Shown piece after piece: positions 7,185 through 16,690 of a DNA stretch of 64,000 nt; the first letter of the stretch is position 1; the number at the start of each line of letters is the position of its first letter. The stretch is taken from NCBI RefSeq assembly GCF_030813505.1, contig NZ_JAUSUE010000005.1; one strand, given 5' to 3'. The translations under genes were made by a program, and so were the position numbers. The notes below the pieces were generated by a model. It saw only the letters and a program-made list of their open reading frames with translations, was not told the origin of the DNA and made no database searches. Origin of the DNA: Pectinatus haikarae (GTDB lineage: Bacteria; Bacillota; Negativicutes; Selenomonadales; Selenomonadaceae).

Positions 7185-8507
7185 TTATCTGACACCCATC
7201 TGTACATATGATAATCCAAATTTTTCAAGTGTTTTCACTTTATACTGGTTACGCCCATCGAAGATATATTTTCCCTTCAGTCTGTTCTTGATTTCCATAA
7301 AATCCGGACTTTGAAATTCCTTCCATTCCGTTACCAAAACGAGTGCATCAGCTCCGTCCAAAGCATCATACTTATTGTCCGTATATGTGACAGCGATATC
7401 CTTAAGGTAAAATTCGCGCGCCATACCTGCTGCCTTAGGATCATATACTTTCACTTCAGCTCCGCGGGAAACCAGTTCGCGTATGAGAGAGATAGACGGC
7501 GCTTCCCTCATATCATCCGTTCCCGGTTTAAAAGCCAGCCCCCATACGGCAAAAACCTTGCCTCTCAAATCATCGCCAAATATATTAACTACTTTTCTGC
7601 CAAGGACTTTCTTTTGATTTGCATTGACCTTCTCAACCGACTGCAAAAGTTCGGCTTCATAACCATATTCACTGCTTGTTTTGATCAAAGCCTGCACATC
7701 TTTTGGAAAACAGCTTCCGCCATAGCCGCATCCCGGATTTATAAAACTATACCCTATGCGCCGGTCGCTCCCTATGCCGTGACGCACTTTATTTACGTCG
7801 GCGCCGACACGTTCAGCAATATTGGCCACTTCATTTATAAAGGATATTTTTGTCGCCAGCATTGCATTGGCCGCATATTTTGTAAGCTCGGCGCTCTTCA
7901 CATCCATAATTATAAAAACCTCTCTGGAGCGTATGAACGGTTCATAAAGTTCCTTCATCACTTCGATTGATGCCGGATTTTCCGATCCGATTATTACTCT
8001 GTCCGGTGTCATAAAATCGGCACAGGCATTTCCTTCCTTTAAAAATTCAGGATTTGATATTATATCAAATTTAAGCTCACTGTTCCGTTTTTTCAATTCT
8101 TCGGCGATAGCGCTTCTGACTCTTTCTCCCGTTCCTACCGGTACCGTCGATTTATCCACCACGTACATATCATGCACCATATTTCTGCCTATATCGCGCG
8201 CGGCAGCCAACACATAGCGAAGATCTGCGCTGCCGTCCTCACCCATTGGTGTTCCGACCGCAATAAAACAGACATTTGCTTTTTTCAGAGCTTCCCCTAT
8301 ATCAGTAGTAAACGCCAAATTTCCCCGTGCATGGTTATTTTTCACCATATCAGCAAGACCCGGTTCATAAATAGGAATATTGCCATTGCGCAGCTCATTT
8401 ATTTTCTTTTCATTAACGTCCACACAAATAACATCATTACCGGTTTCTGCAAAGCACGTTCCCGTGACAAGTCCCACATATCCCGTGCCGATCATTGCTA
8501 TTTTCAA
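7185..8507 (-). CDS. ugd: UDP-glucose 6-dehydrogenase
   Basis: The enzyme oxidises UDP-glucose twice to UDP-glucuronate using NAD. The N-terminal Rossmann motif IGTGYVGLVTG is at residues 6-16, VDKSTVPVGT near 118, and the catalytic cysteine C266 in GCGYGGSCFPKD. The usual length is about 440, which is reached from the TTG at 8507 with GGAGAA upstream; an in-frame start at 8573 would add 22 residues of unrelated N-terminus. It precedes rfbC by about 60 bases on the same strand. Both feed surface polysaccharide synthesis. GDP-mannose dehydrogenase is a less likely alternative. Confidence 0.92.
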   Translation of the reverse strand: MKIAMIGTGYVGLVTGTCFAETGNDVICVDVNEKKINELRNGNIPIYEPGLADMVKNNHARGNLAFTTDIGEALKKANVCFIAVGTPMGEDGSADLRYVLAAARDIGRNMVHDMYVVDKSTVPVGTGERVRSAIAEELKKRNSELKFDIISNPEFLKEGNACADFMTPDRVIIGSENPASIEVMKELYEPFIRSREVFIIMDVKSAELTKYAANAMLATKISFINEVANIAERVGADVNKVRHGIGSDRRIGYSFINPGCGYGGSCFPKDVQALIKTSSEYGYEAELLQSVEKVNANQKKVLGRKVVNIFGDDLRGKVFAVWGLAFKPGTDDMREAPSISLIRELVSRGAEVKVYDPKAAGMAREFYLKDIAVTYTDNKYDALDGADALVLVTEWKEFQSPDFMEIKNRLKGKYIFDGRNQYKVKTLEKFGLSYVQMGVR

Positions 8508-9031
8508 AATAATCTTCTCCCCAAAACGATCCCTTTTCTCTTTTTGCAGCAGTTTCTCTATATTGTTACGCAAATAACAAACTATTCATGCTGATCCCAT
8601 CGTCGGAATATATAAACCGCATACATAATCATTTAATCTATATTTTCCTATATTTATAGGAATTTTACAAGTGCTTTGATGAAATACGTAAATATCACAA
8701 AAAATGCAGCAAAAAATTTCATTCATAATAATTCGCAGAGGGCACTTTTCCAGTAATCTCTTTAAAAATATGTCAGCAAAAATATTGGTATTTTTATCTA
8801 AGAAAAATTACTCGGCAAAGTAAACTATTTATTCATGTACTGACTTCATAATAATTTTTTTAATTTTACACACAAGATTTGAGCAACATTTCTTTATTCC
8901 CCATACAAAAGACACGTAAACTTTGATATAATTAAAAGCATAATTCCAGTAAGAAGGGATAAAATATATTTTTAGCCTATCCCTGTCAGATTATAATATG
9001 CTAAAAAATTTATACTGTTTGGAGAGAATTG
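8508..9031. other. AT-rich divergent promoter region
   Basis: No gene is seen in these roughly 520 bases between ugd (minus) and the TSCPD gene (plus). A TATAAT lies at 8927-8932, about 100 bases before the plus-strand start, with only a poor -35 match (TACAAA at 8904). The rest is AT-rich with homopolymer runs and no clear hairpin or repeat. Confidence 0.4.
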
Positions 9032-9289
9032 ATGAACACTTACACATACAAAACAGCTGGCACATGTTCCAGCCAGATAAATATTGAGCTGGATGGCTCA
9101 ATTATCAAAAATATTTCTTTTATCGGCGGATGCAATGGCAATTTGCAGGGCATCTCCAGTATTACCCGCGGCATGGATGCCAATGATGTGATTGCTCGTT
9201 TCGACGGCATAAAATGCGGTCCGCGCACTACTTCATGCCCTGATCAGCTTTCAAGAGCACTTAAAGCAGCTCTATCAGCAAAACATTAA
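9032..9289 (+). CDS. TSCPD-domain protein (TIGR03905-like)
   Basis: The 85-residue protein ends with GIKCGPRTTSCPDQLSRALK, which carries the TSCPD signature also found at the C-terminus of some B12-dependent ribonucleotide reductases. It also has FIGGCNGNLQGISS near residues 30-43. The small stand-alone family is uncharacterised; conserved cysteines suggest metal or Fe-S binding, but that is inference. The start is ATG 9032 behind GGAGAG. A PHP-family phosphatase begins 33 bases downstream. Confidence 0.8.
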   Translation: MNTYTYKTAGTCSSQINIELDGSIIKNISFIGGCNGNLQGISSITRGMDANDVIARFDGIKCGPRTTSCPDQLSRALKAALSAKH

Positions 9290-9321
9290 AAAACTGTGCC
9301 TGTCTATATTTTTGGAAGGAA

Positions 9322-10104
9322 GTGAGTATTATTTTATTTGATTGCCACTCTCACACAAAATTTTCGGCTGATTCCGATATGAAAATCGAAGATGCGCTGA
9401 AAATCGCTCAAGCTATGGGTTTAGGTCTTATCACGACGGAGCATATTGATTTTGACTTCCCCGGTGATGATTTATATGAATTCGATGCGGCTGATTACTT
9501 TGCCCTTTACCGAAAATACCGTGAAACAAATCATTTTCTGCTCGGAGTCGAAATAGGAATGCAAGCGCAGACAGCTTTGCAAAGCGGTGAATTTATAAAA
9601 AAATCTCCTTTCGATATGGTCATAGTATCACAGCATATCATAGAAGGCTGCGACATATATTTTCCCGAATATTATCAGGGAAAATGTAAAAATGAAGCCT
9701 ACGGCATATATCTGCAAACTATTGCGGATATGCTGACGGCACATCCTTTTGGTGATGTTTTAGGGCATATTGACTATATATGCCGCAAGGCACCTTATGA
9801 AGATAAACAGCTGCGTTATGATGAGTTTCCGTCTCACATAGACAAAATATGGCAGACGGCATTGGCCAATGATATAATACCGGAAGTTAATACCAGACGC
9901 TTTGCCGACAAAGAAGCTGTCTCTTCCCTCACATCTATTTATACACGTTACCATAATATGGGCGGACGTTATGCAACGATTGGCTCTGATGCCCATACTG
10001 CAGATGCAGTCGGTTATAAACTGGAAGAAGCTTCATGTTTCTTAAAAAACTGCGGCCTTATTCCTGTGTATTTTAAAAACCGACAGCCGGTTTCTATGCT
10101 ATAA
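9322..10104 (+). CDS. PHP-domain phosphoesterase, histidinol-phosphatase type
   Basis: The 260-residue protein starts with the metal-binding FDCHSHTKFSADSD (residues 6-19), the hallmark of PHP phosphoesterases. Further metal ligands occur in TTEHIDFD (near 38), GVEIGMQ, SQHIIEGCDI, DVLGHIDYICR and TIGSDAHTAD near the C-terminus. HisJ-type enzymes of this group dephosphorylate histidinol phosphate. No his operon is nearby, so a different phosphate ester is possible. The start is GTG 9322; the GGAAGG site sits unusually close to it, so a start a few codons downstream cannot be excluded. Confidence 0.75.
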   Translation: MSIILFDCHSHTKFSADSDMKIEDALKIAQAMGLGLITTEHIDFDFPGDDLYEFDAADYFALYRKYRETNHFLLGVEIGMQAQTALQSGEFIKKSPFDMVIVSQHIIEGCDIYFPEYYQGKCKNEAYGIYLQTIADMLTAHPFGDVLGHIDYICRKAPYEDKQLRYDEFPSHIDKIWQTALANDIIPEVNTRRFADKEAVSSLTSIYTRYHNMGGRYATIGSDAHTADAVGYKLEEASCFLKNCGLIPVYFKNRQPVSML

Positions 10105-10140
10105 ACATAAATTTTGCCCGATTCCGAAAGGGGATTCCGT

Positions 10141-11307
10141 ATGAAAAATTTTTCCCAGAAAAACTTCAAGACATTATCTGCCGTATTATGCATTGCCCTC
10201 ACCATGTCTTCTACCACTGTCACATTTGCGGATGCTGCCATAACGACCGGCACATCAGTTGTTTCCGCAGGTGACTCCATAGCCGGCAATGCACTGCAGG
10301 ATAAGCTCTCCGCGTCCGAAAAGGCAATTTACGGCACACCGCAGACAGGTGCAATAATGGACAGACTGAATAAGCTTGAACGTGATTATTATGGTGAACA
10401 TAAAAGCAGCAGCCTTTCTGCACGTATAGACAGTATTTACGGTCAGATATTCGATAATAACTACGCTCCTTCGGCAATAGCACAAATGAATGGCATAGAA
10501 TGGACTTTAATGCATCAGGTGTCCATGCATTCTATCAGCCAGCGGCTTGCCGATTTAGAAAATACACTGTACGGCAAGGCAAAAGACGGTACTTTTTATA
10601 ATCGCATGTTGTCTCTCGGCAGCGCTGCTTTCGGCACTTCACAGCAGGCCATTCCGCTCTCGCATACCCTGGTGCCAGCGAATACTCTGATAAAAATAAA
10701 ACTTATCACTCCAATCAATTCGGAAACGATGAAAGCCAGCGACGAAATAAAGTATCAAATTGCCGAGGATGTCATATCTAACGGCAGCCTTGTTTTTGCT
10801 GCGGGAGGTCTCGGTGAAGGACATGTTACCAGTGTGCAGACGGCAAAAAATTTTGGTCGCGACGGCAAAGTCAATATTGATTTTGAACAGACACAGGCGT
10901 TTGACGGTACCATGGTCGAAACAATTCTGGGTGAAAAAGCAAAAGAAGAAATGAAATCTGAAGCCATGGCTGCCGGGGCCAGCATTGCCGGTATTGCTCT
11001 TCTCGGCCCTATCGGCATCGTCGGCGGACTCTTCGTCAAGGGAAAGAATATTGATTTGCCCGCGGGAACTGAACTTTTTATCCAAACCAAATCAGATATG
11101 ACTCTCTATGGTGTAAAAACCAACGGTGCTTCAACAGACAACGCTCTTGTTTCTGCCGCTCAAACAGTCAGCCAGTCCAATTCGTCTTCAGAAGATATAT
11201 TAAGCGAGCGCTCTGACAACAGCAATTCTTCGGCAGTGGCTTCAAATACAGCGACGCTCAGCCAATATAATTCCGGTTCGCAAAATGATCTGAAGGAACA
11301 TCTATAA
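10141..11307 (+). CDS. Exported protein with tandem YG-repeats and a VirB10-like domain
   Basis: The 388-residue protein has a signal peptide of about 30 residues ending TVTFADA. Between residues 50 and 165 there are about four imperfect repeats built on an acidic helix followed by a YG pair (EKAIYGTPQTGAIMDRLNKL, DSIYGQIF, ENTLYGKAKDGTFYNRMLSL). The segment VPANTLIKIKLITPINSET resembles the pore-lining region of TrbI/VirB10 proteins. A glycine-rich hydrophobic stretch follows near residue 290. The tail is Ser/Asn-rich. I do not recognise a named family. A periplasmic or outer-membrane role is inferred. The start at 10141 has AAAGGGG upstream, and a strong terminator follows. Confidence 0.6.
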   Translation: MKNFSQKNFKTLSAVLCIALTMSSTTVTFADAAITTGTSVVSAGDSIAGNALQDKLSASEKAIYGTPQTGAIMDRLNKLERDYYGEHKSSSLSARIDSIYGQIFDNNYAPSAIAQMNGIEWTLMHQVSMHSISQRLADLENTLYGKAKDGTFYNRMLSLGSAAFGTSQQAIPLSHTLVPANTLIKIKLITPINSETMKASDEIKYQIAEDVISNGSLVFAAGGLGEGHVTSVQTAKNFGRDGKVNIDFEQTQAFDGTMVETILGEKAKEEMKSEAMAAGASIAGIALLGPIGIVGGLFVKGKNIDLPAGTELFIQTKSDMTLYGVKTNGASTDNALVSAAQTVSQSNSSSEDILSERSDNSNSSAVASNTATLSQYNSGSQNDLKEHL

Positions 11308-11358
11308 TTTAAATAGATAAGGACCGATAACTGCCCTTTGCTCAATCGCATCCAAAGA

Positions 11359-11407
11359 CAAAGGCTTGAATGGATATGTACGATCTGTCCATTCAAGCCT
11401 TTGTTTT
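11359..11407 (+). terminator. Rho-independent terminator after the exported protein gene
   Basis: A perfect 16-bp stem (CAAAGGCTTGAATGGA with its complement) has a 13-base loop and ends in TTTT at 11404-11407. Confidence 0.9.
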
Positions 11408-11573
11408 ATCTTATAAAAATAATCCCTGAATACGAAACAGCAGAACACCTGCCCGAATTTATAATACCTTTTTATATGCATTCTGCCGGCATTGCAATCA
11501 AAATGCTGACGTGGTATCTTAATGTTATTGGTTTTTATATTTTTTACTATATAATACCCGAGGATGATGTATT

Positions 11574-12992
11574 TTGATAAAAACATTTTTTATATTTTTG
11601 CCTGCCATTCTGCTGGCATATCTGATCATCACCAATATCAATTTTTCGGCAGGAAAACAGCTGCTGACGGATTTTATATCTCCGCAGGAAAAAACAAAAT
11701 TAGTCAATATTGCCAATACTGCCAGCGGCTCTTTTCAAGATATAATTTATCATAACAGACAATCTGCCTTCCCTTATCATGAACCATACGGCTCTGGGAT
11801 TGGCATATATCCCGGCCGCGTGGTCTGGGCTCATGATCCGGCCAGTGTCCGATGGGATGGTAACGGCTATTGGTGGAATACAGAGCATTTCGATAAAAAT
11901 GCAATCCTCCAGATGGTGGAAAAAAGTATAACCTCGCTCACAGGGACAAATAATGCCTCTGCCGGATGGAATATGCTTTTCACAAAGCATAATGAAATGC
12001 AGGGCATCCTGACAGGCTACACGCCGGGCCAGAAAATAGCCATAAAAGTAAATCTTAACGGCACATCCGAATACAGCGAAGACAGCTCGGGCAATACACA
12101 GATAAGTTATGCCAATCCAGTTTTATTAAAAGCAGTTTTAATATCATTAGTCGACAGTGCCGGTGTGCATCCTGAAGACATCTCAGTGTACGATGTCTCA
12201 CGGATTTTTCCTAAATATATGATCGCCATGTGTACCGAGGGAAAACTTAATGGTATACATTTCATTGGCAGAGACAATGCCGCAGCCGACAAAAATACAC
12301 CTCTGATCTGGTCGCAGAAGTTTGACGGCAGTGATGTTGTCAGCTATCTTCCGACAGTCGTGACAGAAGCATCCTATATTATCAATCTGGCCAATTTAAA
12401 GGGACACAGCTGGGGCATATCCCTGTGTGCTAAAAATAATTTTGGTTCATTTATGAACGACAACTATGTTCGCCCTCCTGTCGGCGCCAATCTTCATCCA
12501 TTTATGACAGACAAAAAAATGGACGCCTACACGCCTTTGGTCGATTTGATGGCCAACAGGCAGCTGGGCGGTAAAACTATATTGTACATGCTTGACGCTC
12601 TGATAACCGCGCCCAGTGAAGAAGCCGCTGTTACAGGTGAAAATTCAAAATGGCAGCAATCTCCCTTCAATGGCAACTATGCCTCCAGTATATTTGTGTC
12701 GCAGGATCCCGTAGCCGTCGATTCCGTCGGTGCTGATTTTCTGCTGAATGAACCCGCTATCCTCAGTGAAAATGGTGCGATACGTTATCACCCGGAAATA
12801 GAAAGCTATCTGCATGAAGCCGGTCAGGTGGCAGATGCACCGTCCGGAACCGTTTACTATGATGGAATGGGCCATGCAGTAAAGAATCTTGGTACCCATG
12901 AACACTGGGCAGATGAAAATGATAAAAATTACAGTCGCAATCGCGGCGGCAACAACGGTATTGAACTTATATATATTGATATGGCAAAATAA
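11574..12992 (+). CDS. DUF362-family protein with an N-terminal membrane anchor
   Basis: The 472-residue protein starts with a hydrophobic helix (FFIFLPAILLAYLIITNI), so it is probably anchored outside the cytoplasmic membrane. The body matches DUF362: KIAIKVNLNG near residue 147, ANPVLLKAVLISLVDSAGV, NLANLKGHSWGISLCAKNNFGS near 275-295 and a C-terminal FVSQDPVAVDSVGADFL. DUF362 proteins often carry ferredoxin clusters, but none is seen here. Function is unknown. The start is TTG 11574 behind GAGGA; nearby ATGs are out of frame. It is a single-gene unit with its own terminator. Confidence 0.75.
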   Translation: MIKTFFIFLPAILLAYLIITNINFSAGKQLLTDFISPQEKTKLVNIANTASGSFQDIIYHNRQSAFPYHEPYGSGIGIYPGRVVWAHDPASVRWDGNGYWWNTEHFDKNAILQMVEKSITSLTGTNNASAGWNMLFTKHNEMQGILTGYTPGQKIAIKVNLNGTSEYSEDSSGNTQISYANPVLLKAVLISLVDSAGVHPEDISVYDVSRIFPKYMIAMCTEGKLNGIHFIGRDNAAADKNTPLIWSQKFDGSDVVSYLPTVVTEASYIINLANLKGHSWGISLCAKNNFGSFMNDNYVRPPVGANLHPFMTDKKMDAYTPLVDLMANRQLGGKTILYMLDALITAPSEEAAVTGENSKWQQSPFNGNYASSIFVSQDPVAVDSVGADFLLNEPAILSENGAIRYHPEIESYLHEAGQVADAPSGTVYYDGMGHAVKNLGTHEHWADENDKNYSRNRGGNNGIELIYIDMAK

Positions 12993-13025
12993 CAGAAACA
13001 GCCTGTTGTTTTGCCATATTTTTAT
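12981..13025 (+). terminator. Terminator overlapping the end of the DUF362 gene
   Basis: ATGGCAAAATAACAG pairs with CTGTTGTTTTGCCAT (one T-G wobble) over a 7-base loop and is followed by ATTTTTA. The left arm contains the last codons and the stop. Confidence 0.85.
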
Positions 13026-13149
13026 TTAATTTATATAATACCTCTATCATCAACCACTGCTGAGAGCCACTGAAACCTGATAGAAGAAGCAGACAAACTA
13101 AACAAATTTTCACAAATATTGTTATAGTAAAACCTCTTCCATAATATAC

Positions 13150-13926
13150 TTAACTCATCAAACTTCCTCCGGTCAGATTTATTGCCTGTCCTGTAATATA
13201 CGATGCCCTGTCACCAGCCAGATACAGCACCAGATCAGACACCTCAGAATATTCGCAGACACGTCCCATGGGGATTGTTTTGCAAAAATACGGCATAACT
13301 TCTGATGGTTTCAATTTACGTTTTTTGGCGTAATCGTCTATTTGCCTATCCCACATCGGTGTCTTTACAACTCCCGGACAAATAGCATTCACCCTGATAT
13401 TTTGCTGAGCAAATTCAACCGCCACAGATTGGGTCAATCCGATAACTCCGGCTTTACTGGCGCAATATGCCTGGTACCTTGCTCCACCTTTTTTGCCTGA
13501 TTGGGAAGAGAAATTAATAATGCTTCCCCCGCCATTTTTCAGCATATGAGTTACTGCACACTGACATCCCAGGTACATTCCTTTTAAATTTACAGACAGA
13601 GTTTTATCCCATATATCTTCCGTACAATCTAAAAAAGGAACAATTATTGATATCCCGGCACAGTTTATCCATACATCTATTTTTCCAAATTTATTAATAG
13701 CTGCACTTCCTGCCTTGAAAACATCATCCCTATTTGTTATATCAATTTTTTGTTTTAATACTGCACCACCTGCTTTAATTATTGAATCATAACCAGCATT
13801 GATCCCTGCCTCGTCTATATCCAATAAAGATATATTAGCACCCTCCGCTGAAAATACCTTTGCCGTAAAAGCCCCTATACCGCTGCCGGCACCAGTTATT
13901 ACTACTGATTTATCCTTCATCAGCAT
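13150..13926 (-). CDS. Short-chain dehydrogenase/reductase, sugar-alcohol type
   Basis: This intact 258-residue SDR has VVITGAGSGIGAFTA (NAD-binding glycine motif, 8-22), NCAGIS near 87, the catalytic Ser in NFSSQSG, the catalytic YCASK and the C-terminal GQAINLTGGSLMS. It resembles polyol and 2-deoxygluconate dehydrogenases, including sorbitol-6-phosphate 2-dehydrogenase. It is the last gene of the PTS operon, 31 bases after the zinc alcohol dehydrogenase gene, so it probably oxidises or reduces an intermediate of the imported sugar or sugar alcohol. The exact substrate cannot be read from the sequence. A second start (ATG 13920) is possible. Confidence 0.85.
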   Translation of the reverse strand: MLMKDKSVVITGAGSGIGAFTAKVFSAEGANISLLDIDEAGINAGYDSIIKAGGAVLKQKIDITNRDDVFKAGSAAINKFGKIDVWINCAGISIIVPFLDCTEDIWDKTLSVNLKGMYLGCQCAVTHMLKNGGGSIINFSSQSGKKGGARYQAYCASKAGVIGLTQSVAVEFAQQNIRVNAICPGVVKTPMWDRQIDDYAKKRKLKPSEVMPYFCKTIPMGRVCEYSEVSDLVLYLAGDRASYITGQAINLTGGSLMS

Positions 13927-13957
13927 GATTTTTCATCATCCCTTTGCAATTTCTGAA

Positions 13958-14992
13958 TTAAAAAGTAACTACTACTCTGAACTTATCTGCCTTTGCTACC
14001 GATTCAAATGCAGCCTGTATTTTTTCTGACGGATAGACTTCACTTATAAATGGTTTTAAATCAATTACACCTTCTGAAATCATCTGTGCCGCCCGCATGA
14101 AATCCCGGTCATTGGAATTGGCAGTTCCCAATATCCCTATGGATTTACCATGCACCCAGTTGGGATCGAATAATACAGGTTCGGCAGGATGAATTGAGCT
14201 GTATAAAACAATTCTGCCGGCATTGCTGACACACTTGAAAGTGTCCTGCACAACAGCCGGAATAGGTGTGGTATCAAAAACTACCTGCGCCTTTATTCCC
14301 TTTGTGATAACTTCCACGGTTTTACCCAAGTCAAGCTTTGATGGATTTATTACATGTGAGGCACCCAATCTCCGTGCCAAATCCAAACGTTCTTCGTTAA
14401 CATCCGAAACTATTACTGCAGCGCCTCTCCTCTGGCACAGTATCGTATGAAGCAGACCCATAATCCCTGCACCTATTATCAATACGAAATCTCCCATCTG
14501 CACATCTGCTGTCTCCACACTGTGAATGACACAGGACAGGGGTTCTATCATACACGCTTCATTTGGTGATGCGTTCCTGTATTTGAATATGCAATCAGGC
14601 GAAACCAACAAATATTCACTTAAGCCGCCCATTCCTCTATATGGCAGCCCTTCCAAATGTGCACTGTGATTAAAATGTTCGCAGCTTTGTGAATTCCCGG
14701 TTTTGCAATAATAACAATTGCGGCATTGCAACGTAGCTCCCACAACTACCTTATCGCCAATGGTCCATTCTGTTTTATTGACATCATCCCCCATGGAAAC
14801 TATTTCTCCTGCAATTTCATGCCCGCCGATAAAGGGAAATTCCACCTTGTTGACACCTGTGTAAACTCTCTGTTCCCACGTGCAGATCGCACAAGCATCT
14901 ATTTTTACCAAAACCTTATTTCCTTTTGCAACAGGAGTTTTACATTCCTGCAAACCGACTTCTCTAATTCCGGTAAATACTGCTGTTTTCAT
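13958..14992 (-). CDS. Zinc-dependent MDR-family polyol dehydrogenase
   Basis: The 344-residue enzyme has the catalytic zinc ligands CAICTWEQ (Cys near 37) and GGHEIAGEI (His-Glu near 58), and four structural-zinc cysteines in CRNCYYCKTGNSQSC near 93. The Rossmann motif LIIGAGIMGLLH is near 170. It resembles sorbitol, threonine and galactitol-1-phosphate dehydrogenases. It lies 17 bases after the PTS IID gene. With the tagatose-type kinase and aldolase upstream, a hexitol-phosphate dehydrogenase making tagatose- or fructose-6-phosphate is the best contextual guess. Confidence 0.88.
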   Translation of the reverse strand: MKTAVFTGIREVGLQECKTPVAKGNKVLVKIDACAICTWEQRVYTGVNKVEFPFIGGHEIAGEIVSMGDDVNKTEWTIGDKVVVGATLQCRNCYYCKTGNSQSCEHFNHSAHLEGLPYRGMGGLSEYLLVSPDCIFKYRNASPNEACMIEPLSCVIHSVETADVQMGDFVLIIGAGIMGLLHTILCQRRGAAVIVSDVNEERLDLARRLGASHVINPSKLDLGKTVEVITKGIKAQVVFDTTPIPAVVQDTFKCVSNAGRIVLYSSIHPAEPVLFDPNWVHGKSIGILGTANSNDRDFMRAAQMISEGVIDLKPFISEVYPSEKIQAAFESVAKADKFRVVVTF

Positions 14993-15009
14993 TTATTATT
15001 TCCTCCCAA

Positions 15010-15834
15010 TCAACCAACGATCCCTGTTACACCCAGTATGACACCTATAATAACCAAAATCACCATAACAGTTGTGGCTTTCAACTGCCTATCTTTTAGC
15101 AGATACAGCGTAAGCAGCGTAATCCCCAGAGGAATCATTCCTTTAAACAATTTATCTAATATGTCTGTTTGAAGTGATAATTGTGCCTGTCCTAAAGGTA
15201 TATTCATAGTAGACTGTGCCTTCACGTAGCTTGCTGTTAACGATCCCAGCACAGTTGCTCCCATTATGGAGGCCGCTGCCATAAGCTGCTTCATTTTTCC
15301 TCCTCCCAAAATTGCCTGTACGCCATCCTTACCTGTTTTATAGCCGCGCATGTACATAATATAAGCAATCATAAGCATTATGATTGCTTCTGTGATACCA
15401 AATACGGCTGCCCCAAGCATATTACCAGCTGCAGCAATACTGATACCGACCGCTAGCAGTATCGGCTGTAGAGTACCCTGCCATAGGGTATCACCAATTC
15501 CGGCAAACGGTCCCATCAGTCCGGTCTTTACACTATTTATCGCATCATCGGGAATATCTGCACCGTTGGCGCGGGCTTCTTCCATGGACAAAACCATACC
15601 GTTTATTATGCCGCCAAAATGCGGTTCAGTATTGTAAAACTGCATATGACGTTGCATGAAAGCTTTTTGAGCTTTTTCATCTCCCGGGTATAATTTTTTA
15701 GGCAGATGCGACATCGAAAACAAAACCCCGCTGGCTTGCAGTCTTTCATAATTATAATTAGCATGAGAAAAAAACGTCCACTTCCAAAATGCACTCAAAA
15801 TGTCCTTCTTACTGAGGCTGACCTTATCCTTCAT
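15010..15834 (-). CDS. PTS mannose-family enzyme IID
   Basis: The 274-residue membrane subunit begins with the family's LSKKDILSAFWKWTFFSHAN and has NTEPHFGGIINGMVLSMEEA near 95 and LMGPFAGIGDTLWQGTLQPI near 130, all typical of ManZ/SorM proteins. About two C-terminal transmembrane helices follow. IID and IIC form the channel through which a sugar is taken up and phosphorylated by IIB. It follows IIC by 22 bases. Confidence 0.95.
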   Translation of the reverse strand: MKDKVSLSKKDILSAFWKWTFFSHANYNYERLQASGVLFSMSHLPKKLYPGDEKAQKAFMQRHMQFYNTEPHFGGIINGMVLSMEEARANGADIPDDAINSVKTGLMGPFAGIGDTLWQGTLQPILLAVGISIAAAGNMLGAAVFGITEAIIMLMIAYIMYMRGYKTGKDGVQAILGGGKMKQLMAAASIMGATVLGSLTASYVKAQSTMNIPLGQAQLSLQTDILDKLFKGMIPLGITLLTLYLLKDRQLKATTVMVILVIIGVILGVTGIVG

Positions 15835-15856
15835 ATTAATTTACACTCCTCTTATT

Positions 15857-16651
15857 TCAAAAATCATCGTTATCTTCCACTGAGACAGTGAGATTTTTAT
15901 CTTCGATATTCACCATAATTCCCGTATATAAATAAGCAACAATTCCCGCTATGATAGCGATAGGCATAGTAGTAAGACCAAGGTATACCGTAACGACGAA
16001 TCCCAAAACGAACCATAGAAGAATTCCTGGTTTATTTATAGCTCTCAAATTCATAGCAATACCGATAGCGGGAAGAATACCGCCTATCACTTCAAGAACC
16101 TTAAGCGGTGTTCCGTCAAGTATTGCAATGATTGCAGAAACTATATCGGCACCATAGTAACAACCTAACATGACTGGAACAACACCTATTATAAAGGCAA
16201 TGATCTGCGGTGGAACAATATGAAGAAAACATGCTTTTTTCATATCACCATCTAATGCGCATTTATCAATCATGTGGACAAAAAACACATCAACAGTCAT
16301 ATGGATGACCCATATAATTGTTCCTAATAACCCCAATGGCACAGCAATTGTAATAGCAACGGCGGGACTGACTCCGGCAGCCATTGCCAATGCAGTTCCT
16401 AATGTTCCTGCTAATCCCGGATCAGTAGGCGGTGCACCGCCAGCTGAAATATAAGCAATAAAAGGCAAATTTATTGCTGCGCCAATTATCGCACCTGTCA
16501 CAGGATCTCCTAAAATTATTCCAACAATAAGGCCTGAAACAAGTGGTTTTTGAATAATAGTACTTCCCAGACAAGTTAGCCACGGAGTCCCATTAATTCC
16601 TAGATAATAAACTATACCGATTAAAAATGCCTGTACTAAGGAAATTTCCAT
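15857..16651 (-). CDS. PTS mannose-family enzyme IIC
   Basis: The 264-residue protein is highly hydrophobic, with about seven or eight transmembrane helices. GINGTPWLTCLGSTIIQKPL near residues 19-38 and the glycine-rich IGAAINLPFIAYISAGGAPP are characteristic of the ManY/SorA permeases. The C-terminus is an acidic cytoplasmic tail. The gene is the third of the IIA-IIB-IIC-IID run. Sequence alone does not reveal the sugar. Confidence 0.95.
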   Translation of the reverse strand: MEISLVQAFLIGIVYYLGINGTPWLTCLGSTIIQKPLVSGLIVGIILGDPVTGAIIGAAINLPFIAYISAGGAPPTDPGLAGTLGTALAMAAGVSPAVAITIAVPLGLLGTIIWVIHMTVDVFFVHMIDKCALDGDMKKACFLHIVPPQIIAFIIGVVPVMLGCYYGADIVSAIIAILDGTPLKVLEVIGGILPAIGIAMNLRAINKPGILLWFVLGFVVTVYLGLTTMPIAIIAGIVAYLYTGIMVNIEDKNLTVSVEDNDDF

Positions 16652-16690
16652 AGTGTCCTCTCCCTTTTTAATAAAAATTTATTTCCAATA

